Positions 8,041 to 13,708 of a DNA stretch of 22,071 bases are shown one piece after another. A program made the position numbers and the translations under genes. This DNA comes from Planctomycetaceae bacterium UBA6172. Lineage in GTDB: Bacteria > Planctomycetota > Planctomycetia > Pirellulales > Pirellulaceae. The stretch lies in NCBI GenBank assembly GCA_002422955.1, contig DITY01000321.1, positions 1 to 22,071 on the forward strand. Direction: 5' to 3'. Position 1 is the stretch's first letter. Every line of letters begins with the position of its first letter. A model generated the notes under the pieces. The model was not told where the DNA came from. It saw nothing but the letters and a program-made list of their open reading frames with translations, and ran no database searches.

Positions 8041-8130
8041 CTATTTTTTGCGATGGCGGATCCGGGCGCGCATCCGACGTTTTTTCCTACCAACCTTGCG
8101 GCGGCCTTTACCTGTCTTCTTCGTACCCAC
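8041..8130 (-). CDS. Tiny highly basic protein (29 aa), ribosomal-protein-like
   Basis: A 29-codon ORF begins with GTG (8130-8128) and ends at TAG (8043-8041). The product starts MGTKKTGKGRRKVGRKK and ends RARIRHRKK; 17 of 29 residues are Lys or Arg, plus one His, and none is acidic. A GGAG Shine-Dalgarno (plus-strand ctcc, 8141-8144) lies 10 bases upstream. An in-frame TAG directly precedes the GTG, so the N-terminus cannot extend in this frame. The composition and the KKRRMRARIRHRKK pattern resemble very small RNA-binding ribosomal proteins such as bS22 or the AURKAIP1/COX24 domain, but I cannot confirm the family. It lies 163 bp upstream of xseB on the same strand and is easily missed because of its size. 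Confidence 0.6.
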   Translation of the reverse strand: MGTKKTGKGRRKVGRKKRRMRARIRHRKK

Positions 8131-8445
8131 CTAAACCGATCTCCGAATGGCGAAACCCGACCTGCGTCGTTGACTTGAATGGGAAAGCTGGATTTTGCGG
8201 ACGGCTCGCTACAAAACCATCACGCCCGTCACCGTGGGTGAGGGGTAAGTAACCTAGCAGAAATCGGCTGGCTGGCAATGCCATCTCGGCTCGCTCGCTG
8301 CCCCCGCGGCGTTTCCCCCACGGTCAGCCGTGCGAATCGGCACAGGCCACCCAACCACTACGACCGTTACCCGCCGGTTCGGAAAATTTCGATCTGCTGA
8401 TGCGTTTGGCTATCGCAACCGTCGGCAGGCGGTAACCTCAGGAGC
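8131..8445. other. Divergent intergenic region with no recognised gene
   Basis: These 315 bp separate the basic mini-ORF (minus strand) from the M48 peptidase gene (plus strand), so promoters for both should be here. I found no convincing -35/-10 pair for either side. A plus-strand TTGACT at 8170-8175 lacks a matching -10, and TAACCT at 8432-8437 lies close to the ATG at 8446. No tRNA, SRP RNA, RNase P RNA or 6S RNA pattern was recognised. The ribosome site GGAG of the mini-ORF occupies 8141-8144. Confidence 0.5.
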
Positions 8446-9729
8446 ATGGCGCTGTTTCTGTTTTTGTTGGTGACTTTTTCCTTGGCATGTGGGGGGATTC
8501 CTACCGCGACGGCTCCCTCCTGCGCGGTGCTGATCGGCCCTCTCGCGCTGTTGCTGATTTTCGCCCTGCTCGCCCGCACGGCCGCGCTCACGATGCATCA
8601 GCGAGTCCGCGAAGGACTCGCCCTCCCCACGGCGATCGATCTGCTGGCACGCCAACTCGATGCGCTGCGATGGTTTGGCCTGGCCGTTTCCTTGATCTGC
8701 TTGATCCCCCTTGGGCTAGCGGCGGCGGCACAAACCTGGCCCGTCGTTTCGTCCTCGATGTGTCTGCAGGCGATTTTTCTGCTGACCCCCGCGCTGCTGA
8801 CGATCGCCATAACCCTGGCCGCGGAGCAGCGGTTCGATTCATTGACCGGCCGAACGCCGCGCAGCAAGTCGTCGTGGGGGCCCCGACGCTTGGTGCGGGC
8901 GCTGTTCCGTTTCGCCGGCTGGTTGGTGGCACCGATCCTGGTGATGCTGGAAATCGCCGACGTCATCATCCGCATCGGGTCCAGCGTCGACTTGGCCTGG
9001 GTGGGGATTCCCGCGATCGGGGTAGCGATGGTAGCCGTGCTGGTCACGCTCCCGCTGTTGGTGCCCTGGCTGGCCAAGCGGGTCTGGAAGACCGAACCGC
9101 TGGAGGACCCGCAGCACCGTTGGCTGATCGACCTGACGCGACGCGTGGGCGGGGCGGGGCTCGAGGTCCGTCGTTGGGACACCGGGATGCGCGACACCAA
9201 CGCGGCCGTAATCGGCATCTTTCCCCATGCCCGCTCCCTGCTGCTAACCGATCGTCTGCTGCGGGACTCCTCGGCGGACCAGTTGTACCTGATCGCGCTG
9301 CATGAGCTGGCGCACCTGCGTCGCGGCCACCTTTGGTTGCGGATGTTGGCGGTGACCCCGGCCTGGTTGCTCGCCGCCGCATGGCTCCATTTCGTCGATG
9401 GCGGTTCGGCCAGCTTCCTGACGGCTCATGTCCTGGCGATCTTGGCGACGCTGGCGACGCTGCGGATCGTCGCTCACGCGACCGAATATGACGCCGACCG
9501 CGTGGCCTGCGATTTGGCCGCGCGATTGGCATCGGCGCATCCGGTGGCCCGCGCCACGGCTGCCGGTTGGGGGGCCGCGAACGAGCAGGTCGAGCGATTC
9601 TGTGCGACGCTCCGCCAAGCCGACGGTTCGGACGAAGCCTCGTCCAAGCGAATTTCCTGGCTGCACCCCAGCGTCGACGCTCGCTGCCGGGCGCTGCGAG
9701 CCTGGGTGACCACGCTCGGCGAACGCTGA
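8446..9729 (+). CDS. M48-like membrane metallopeptidase
   Basis: Integral-membrane zinc peptidase, 427 residues. Hydrophobic segments lie near 3-18, 28-45, 77-97, 106-127, 155-175 and 185-210, followed by a soluble catalytic domain. The zinc motif is HELAH (286-290, in ALHELAHLRRGH). A probable third ligand is Glu 347 in ATEYDADRVACD, matching the ExxxD pattern of M48 (HtpX/Ste24) enzymes. Two further hydrophobic segments (about 301-316 and 325-343) lie between the two zinc motifs, as in this family. The catalytic residues look intact. Its substrate is unknown; family roles include membrane-protein quality control and processing. The start is ATG 8446, whose AGGAG lies only 1 base away, an unusually tight spacing. 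No other in-frame start looks better. Confidence 0.82.
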   Translation: MALFLFLLVTFSLACGGIPTATAPSCAVLIGPLALLLIFALLARTAALTMHQRVREGLALPTAIDLLARQLDALRWFGLAVSLICLIPLGLAAAAQTWPVVSSSMCLQAIFLLTPALLTIAITLAAEQRFDSLTGRTPRSKSSWGPRRLVRALFRFAGWLVAPILVMLEIADVIIRIGSSVDLAWVGIPAIGVAMVAVLVTLPLLVPWLAKRVWKTEPLEDPQHRWLIDLTRRVGGAGLEVRRWDTGMRDTNAAVIGIFPHARSLLLTDRLLRDSSADQLYLIALHELAHLRRGHLWLRMLAVTPAWLLAAAWLHFVDGGSASFLTAHVLAILATLATLRIVAHATEYDADRVACDLAARLASAHPVARATAAGWGAANEQVERFCATLRQADGSDEASSKRISWLHPSVDARCRALRAWVTTLGER

Positions 9730-9766
9730 TCGCGGCCGGATCGGTCCCGAAGCCCCATTTGCGATC

Positions 9767-9800
9767 CTGCCGCTGCCGCCGATACTCTGAGCAGCGGCGG
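9767..9800 (+). terminator. Strong GC hairpin between peptidase gene and tpx
   Basis: A 10-bp stem with a single G-T wobble pairs 9767-9776 (ctgccgctgc) with 9791-9800 (gcagcggcgg) around a 14-base loop. It starts 37 bp after the peptidase stop and ends 43 bp before the tpx ATG. No T-run follows. It may end upstream transcription or act in the tpx leader. The loop contains gatact (9781-9786), which resembles a -10 element. Confidence 0.38.
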
Positions 9801-9843
9801 CATCACTTAGCCGCCTTTACCCTACACAGCTTGGAGAGGATCG

Positions 9844-10362
9844 ATGAGTCAAACCGGTGTGATCACGTTCAAAGGCAACCCGATGACGTTGGCCGGCAAG
9901 GCCCTGGTCGTTGGCCAGCCCGCCCCCACCTTCGTGCTGCATTATGCCGACGCCGGACTGAAGCAGTTGACGCTGGCCGACCTCCAAGGGAAGCCGACGA
10001 TCCTCAGCGTCGTGCCGAGCCTTGATACGCCGACCTGCGCGACGCAGACCAAGCGTTTCAACGAGGAACTGGCGGCGCTGGGCGACCAGGTCAACGCGGT
10101 CACGGTCAGCCGCGACCTGCCGTTCGCGCAAGCGCGGTTCTGCGGCGCCGAAGGGATCAAGTCGATCCGTACGGCCAGCGATTACCAGACGCACGCCTTC
10201 GGCCAAGACTTCGGCTTGACGATCGAGGAACTCAAGCTGCTGACCCGCGCCGTGATCGTGCTCGATTCGGCCGGGACCGTCGTCTACCTGCAAATCGTCC
10301 CCGAAGTGACGCAGGAGCCGGACTACGGCCTAGCGCTCGCGGCGTTGAAATCCGCGAGCTGA
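9844..10362 (+). CDS. tpx: Thiol peroxidase (atypical 2-Cys peroxiredoxin)
   Basis: Thioredoxin-dependent peroxidase that reduces hydrogen and alkyl peroxides; 172 residues, typical length. The peroxidatic cysteine is Cys 65 in PSLDTPTCATQT, and the resolving cysteine is Cys 100 in RFCGAEG. The spacing of 35 is close to the 34 of E. coli Tpx. The N-terminal VITFKGNPMTLAG is characteristic. The start is ATG 9844 with a good purine-rich ribosome site (ggagagg) ending 5 bases upstream. In E. coli the enzyme is periplasmic or cytoplasmic by report; no signal peptide is visible here. It stands between unrelated genes and probably has its own promoter in the 114-bp gap upstream. Confidence 0.95.
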   Translation: MSQTGVITFKGNPMTLAGKALVVGQPAPTFVLHYADAGLKQLTLADLQGKPTILSVVPSLDTPTCATQTKRFNEELAALGDQVNAVTVSRDLPFAQARFCGAEGIKSIRTASDYQTHAFGQDFGLTIEELKLLTRAVIVLDSAGTVVYLQIVPEVTQEPDYGLALAALKSAS

Positions 10363-10423
10363 TTGGTGTCCGGGAACGGGAGCGGTCGGTCGCGACGGGA
10401 AGGGCACAATCCAGGGTCAGTCG

Positions 10424-11716
10424 ATGCGGTTCAAAAATCTCGGCATCTTTCTGCTGTTGTTGTTGATCGTGACGGTCACCAGCTTCCTGGAGGGCAGTTT
10501 CGCGGCTCCGGCCAATCTACGCTCGATCGTCCGAGACACCGGCTTGTACGGCCTGATCTCGATCGGCGTCGCGATGGTGATCATTACCGGCGGGATCGAC
10601 TTGTCGATCGGCTCGCTGATCGCGTTGTCGGGCGTGCTGCTCGTGCAGATCGTCAACGTCCGCTACGAACCGAGCGGGTTCGAGTCTCGGATCGCTGACA
10701 TCCGGACGGAGGTCGTGGCCCCGTTCGCGGGGCCAGCGCTGCGGCTGTCCGATCCCTTGCCAGACATCGCGCCGGGCGACCGGCTCAGCTTCGCCAGCAC
10801 CGCGGGCCGCTCCGCGGTCGAGGTCGGCCGCGTGGTGCGATGGGAGGACCAGGATTACGTCGAACTGCGTGATCGCTTGCAAATGCTCCGGCCCGGCATC
10901 ACGCTGCGACTGGACCGTTTGCAGCACACCAACCCCTACCTGGCCGCCGCGATCGTCCTGGCGATCTGTTCGGGCCTGGGGTTGATCCACGGCCTGCTCG
11001 TCACTTGGGGTCGCTTGCAACCGTTCGTCGTCACGCTCTGCGGACTGCTGATTTATCGTGGCGTCGCCCGCGTGATGACTGGTGACAATCAGGTCGGGCT
11101 GCTGGGGGCGCTCGCCGAGTTCAAGTCGCTGTTGACCGGTTCGTTCTTTTCACTCCCCCTGCCGCTGGTTTCCCGGATCAGCGGCGAGTCCGAATCTTGG
11201 ACCGCGATCGCCTGGATCCCGTTTCCCGTCAGCGGCCTGATTTTGGTGATCGTGGCGATCACCAGTTGGCTATTCCTCAATCGCACGGTCTGGGGACGCC
11301 ACCTGTTGGCGACGGGTGAGAACGAGCGGGCAGCCCGCTACAGCGGGATCAACACCTCCGCACTCGTGATCACCGCCTATGTGATCTGTTCTTTCCTGGC
11401 CGGCTTGACCGGGATCCTGTTCACGCTGGAATTGAACTCGGTCCAGCCCTCTTCGACCGGTTCCTTCTACGAGTTGTACGCCATCGCCGCGGCGGTGCTC
11501 GGCGGCTGTACCCTGCGTGGCGGACGCGGGGCGGTGCTCAGCGTCATCGCGGGGGCGGCCGTGATGCGCTGCCTTTACAAGGCGATCGTCGTGCTCGGCA
11601 TCTCACAAGAATGGGAAATGGTGATCATCGGCGCCGCGCTGTTGGCGGCCGTCGTGGTGGACGAAGCCTTGGAACGCTGGGCGGCCAAACGCGGGTCGAC
11701 CCGAGCCATCACCTGA
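10424..11716 (+). CDS. RbsC-like sugar ABC transporter permease with large loop insertion
   Basis: Inner-membrane permease of the ribose/xylose/autoinducer-2 class, 430 residues against about 320 for RbsC. Family signatures are SIGVAMVIITGGIDLSIGS (46-64), NPYLAAAIVLA and LQPFVVTL (from 170), then TVWGRHLLATGENERAARYSGIN, and a C-terminal AIAAAVLGGCTLRGGRGAVLSVIAG. The excess length is mainly a hydrophilic stretch at about residues 79-168, between the second and third membrane regions. It is rich in charged residues and beta-type patterns (IAPGDRLSF, EVGRVVRWEDQDYVEL). No cognate ATPase (RbsA) or binding protein (RbsB) is present in the window. ATG 10424 directly precedes a hydrophobic segment; no strong ribosome site is seen (agggtcagtcg). 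The substrate is unknown. Confidence 0.85.
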   Translation: MRFKNLGIFLLLLLIVTVTSFLEGSFAAPANLRSIVRDTGLYGLISIGVAMVIITGGIDLSIGSLIALSGVLLVQIVNVRYEPSGFESRIADIRTEVVAPFAGPALRLSDPLPDIAPGDRLSFASTAGRSAVEVGRVVRWEDQDYVELRDRLQMLRPGITLRLDRLQHTNPYLAAAIVLAICSGLGLIHGLLVTWGRLQPFVVTLCGLLIYRGVARVMTGDNQVGLLGALAEFKSLLTGSFFSLPLPLVSRISGESESWTAIAWIPFPVSGLILVIVAITSWLFLNRTVWGRHLLATGENERAARYSGINTSALVITAYVICSFLAGLTGILFTLELNSVQPSSTGSFYELYAIAAAVLGGCTLRGGRGAVLSVIAGAAVMRCLYKAIVVLGISQEWEMVIIGAALLAAVVVDEALERWAAKRGSTRAIT

Positions 11717-11821
11717 ACCCGCCCGAACGGCCGGCAGTGGCGTCAGCGCCGGCAACGCGAACCGCTGCTCCGACCGCGAAATTTTCGAGTCGAACGTACA
11801 GCGCCGCCCACCGCGCCTCGT

Positions 11822-11827
11822 TATCAT
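11822..11827 (+). promoter_or_regulatory. Candidate -10 element upstream of ybjQ
   Basis: TATCAT (4 of 6 matches to TATAAT) lies 88 bp upstream of the ybjQ ATG in a 199-bp gap. No matching -35 is seen at the usual distance. The ybjQ gene itself lacks a Shine-Dalgarno. Confidence 0.22.
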
Positions 11828-11915
11828 GGCGACCAGGCGAACGGGCCGTGGCCGGCCCACTTCCCCGTCTTCCTTTTCCGCATCCGAGCCTCTTTTTTCA
11901 TCGGGACCCTCCCCC

Positions 11916-12239
11916 ATGATCGTGACCAATACCGAGACGATCGCTGGCTATGAAATCGTGCAAACCTTGGGCATGGTCCAAGGCAATACCGTCCGGGCCA
12001 AGCACGCGGGGCGGGACATTGCCGCCAGCCTGAAAAATCTGGTCGGTGGCGAACTCAAGGGGTACACGGAACTGCTAACCGAATCTCGCCGGCAAGCCGT
12101 CGAGCGGATGTTGGCGCAAGCCCAGCAACTCGGGGCCAACGCGGTCGTCAATGTCCGCTTCACGACCAGCGCGATCACCTCCGGGGCATCCGAACTGTAT
12201 GCCTATGGCACCGCCGTACTCGTCAATCCGCTCGGCTGA
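11916..12239 (+). CDS. ybjQ: YbjQ/UPF0145 family protein (DUF74)
   Basis: Small soluble protein of 107 residues, exactly the family length. It reads MIVTNTETIAGYEIVQTLGMVQGNTVRAK at the N-terminus in pieces typical of the family, then GGELKGYTELL, a helical region ending LGANAVVNVRF, and a final YAYGTAVLV strand. YbjQ proteins are often annotated as heavy-metal binding because of structural resemblance, but the function is not established. I chose ATG 11916 because homology begins there; the frame is open to 11826, but that stretch is Ser/Pro/Arg-rich and unrelated. There is no Shine-Dalgarno (cccc precedes the ATG). A membrane-anchored relative and a PrsW protease follow on the same strand. 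Confidence 0.93.
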   Translation: MIVTNTETIAGYEIVQTLGMVQGNTVRAKHAGRDIAASLKNLVGGELKGYTELLTESRRQAVERMLAQAQQLGANAVVNVRFTTSAITSGASELYAYGTAVLVNPLG

Positions 12240-12298
12240 CATTCCTGACAAACTCGTTTCGAGCTTCACAACGGCCTAGCGAGGCGAACGCGTTACCC

Positions 12299-12766
12299 AT
12301 GATTCACTTCATCGTCTTCGTCTTGGTGCCTTTGGTTCTGTTCGGCCTGATGATCGGGAGGACAACCGAAAAGCGGCACCTCCGCTACCTGGATCAGCAA
12401 GAACAGGAACGTCAGGGGTTCCTGGTGACGCAGGTCAAGTCGTTTGCCGATCCCGCCTCGGACGGACCGCCGCCGACGTTGATCGTGGCCGAAGTGGTGA
12501 TCGGCAGCGATCACCTCAAGACCTTCCTGGCGGGTTGGCGCGCCCTGTTCGGAGGCGAGATGAAAGCCTTGACCCGGATCATGGAGCGGGCGAAGCGGGA
12601 AGCGATCGTGCGTTTGGTCCAGCAATCCACCGCCGCCGGTTACAACGCCCTGTGCAACGTCCGGGTCGATTCGGTCGATATCGGCGGTGTCAACGCAGGC
12701 CGGAAGAAGCCGATGGCCGCCTGCATCGCGACCGGAACGGCTTATCGCACCCGCCGTGGAGCATGA
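12299..12766 (+). CDS. Membrane-anchored YbjQ-like (DUF74) protein
   Basis: A 155-residue protein with one N-terminal membrane segment (about 3-20, FIVFVLVPLVLFGLMIG). A charged linker of about 45 residues follows, then a DUF74-like domain. The domain aligns by eye with the preceding YbjQ: GGEMKALTRIMERAKREA corresponds to GGELKGYTELLTESRRQA, and YNALCNVRVDSVDI to ANAVVNVRFTTSAI, ending in ATGTAYR against AYGTAVL. It therefore looks like a divergent paralogue tethered to the membrane. The start is ATG 12299, 59 bp after ybjQ, with a GAGG rather far upstream (14 bases). Its stop overlaps the start of the PrsW gene by ATGA, so the two are likely translated together. Function unknown. Confidence 0.83.
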   Translation: MIHFIVFVLVPLVLFGLMIGRTTEKRHLRYLDQQEQERQGFLVTQVKSFADPASDGPPPTLIVAEVVIGSDHLKTFLAGWRALFGGEMKALTRIMERAKREAIVRLVQQSTAAGYNALCNVRVDSVDIGGVNAGRKKPMAACIATGTAYRTRRGA

Positions 12767-13668
12767 GCGACGGGGGGAATCCACTCGCCGGGCCGCGACA
12801 TGGCGGCCGATCGGGCGATGCGGATTGGGAGTCGAACCAGCCCTATCGCTCGCCCGTACCGGAACCGCGACTCCCCGCTTCGACCGATGATCCGCAAGAC
12901 CAGTCGGTCTTCGCCGAACCCTGGTTGCGACAAGCGACCTTCACCCCAGGGGACACCTCAAGCGACCTTCCCGTCACGGGTGCCGCGGCTCCCGCGAGTC
13001 ACGCCGCCACAGGGCCGGGGGGCTTGCCGCTCAGCACCGCGGAACTTGCCGAACTCTCGGTCTGGGACGAGCCGGCGACCTCCGCCGAATTGTCAGGCAC
13101 CCCCGCGGCGACCGCGATCACCTGGTTCCGACATTACGAGCGGATGTGCCGCGAAACGCCCCCCACGGATTCGGCTTGGGTGATGCTGGCGGTATCGCTA
13201 ACGGCCGGCCCACTCGCGGTGCTCGGCACATTTTGGGCTTCACCCAGCGTCGCCACGGCGTGGGTCATGACGGTCGTGTTCGGACCGACGATCGAGGAAC
13301 TCCTCAAACTCGCCTTGCCGCTGTGGATCGTCGAAAAGAAGCCCTGGCTGTTCCGCTCCGATACGCAAATTCTGGTCTGTGGCATCGCGGCAGGACTCGC
13401 CTTTGCCGCCGTCGAAAATGGGCTCTACTTGACGGTCTACCTCAACAACCCGTCCGCTAGCCTCGTGGTTTGGCGGTGGACCGTCTGCGTCGCGCTGCAC
13501 GCCACCTGCTCGCTGATCGGCTCGATCGGCGTGGTGGCGATCCGCCGCGGGATCGGACGACGACGCGCCCCGCCGCAACTCGCCGACGGTGCCGCGTGGC
13601 TGGTGGCCGCGATCGTCACGCACGGCCTCTACAACGCGGTCGCGATCGCGATCGGCGATCGCATCTGA
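12763..13668 (+). CDS. PrsW-type intramembrane metalloprotease
   Basis: Multi-pass membrane protease of 301 residues. The family motifs are intact: EExxK in GPTIEELLK (178-182), FxxxEN in FAAVENGLY (214-219), a membrane His at 246 in VALHATCS, and His 287 in VTHGLYNA. In Bacillus, PrsW cleaves the anti-sigma factor RsiW; the target here is unknown. The first 120 or so residues are Pro/Ala/Ser/Asp-rich and probably a disordered cytoplasmic tail. Membrane segments follow near 138-158, 163-175, 203-225, 235-262 and 276-298. The start is ATG 12763, overlapping the upstream stop as ATGA. The frame extends upstream to 12535, but that part lies inside the DUF74 gene. It ends 40 bp from the convergent deacetylase gene. 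Confidence 0.85.
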   Translation: MSDGGNPLAGPRHGGRSGDADWESNQPYRSPVPEPRLPASTDDPQDQSVFAEPWLRQATFTPGDTSSDLPVTGAAAPASHAATGPGGLPLSTAELAELSVWDEPATSAELSGTPAATAITWFRHYERMCRETPPTDSAWVMLAVSLTAGPLAVLGTFWASPSVATAWVMTVVFGPTIEELLKLALPLWIVEKKPWLFRSDTQILVCGIAAGLAFAAVENGLYLTVYLNNPSASLVVWRWTVCVALHATCSLIGSIGVVAIRRGIGRRRAPPQLADGAAWLVAAIVTHGLYNAVAIAIGDRI

Positions 13669-13708
13669 AGCATTGCGGCCTGAGGAAAACCGAGTGATTG
13701 CGACCGCT

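Noticed and set aside
7962..8252. Plus-strand open frame (96 codons) across the basic mini-ORF
   Set aside because: It is antisense to the mini-ORF, has no ribosome site and a composition typical of noise.
11730..11753. Possible hairpin with gccggc arms after the RbsC-like gene
   Set aside because: Six bp with a 12-base loop, a competing inner fold and no T-run; too weak to call a terminator.
12535..12762. Upstream extension of the PrsW frame
   Set aside because: It lies inside the DUF74 gene and is Arg-rich noise; the ATGA overlap at 12763 is the natural start.
12825..12850. tRNA-like gtcgaacc sequence, reverse of a T-loop
   Set aside because: It falls inside the PrsW gene and no acceptor, D or anticodon arms fit around it.
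13641..13665. Cluster of gcgatcgc palindromes
   Set aside because: It is explained by Ala/Ile codons (AIAIGDR) at the end of PrsW in GC-rich DNA; no repeat family is evident.
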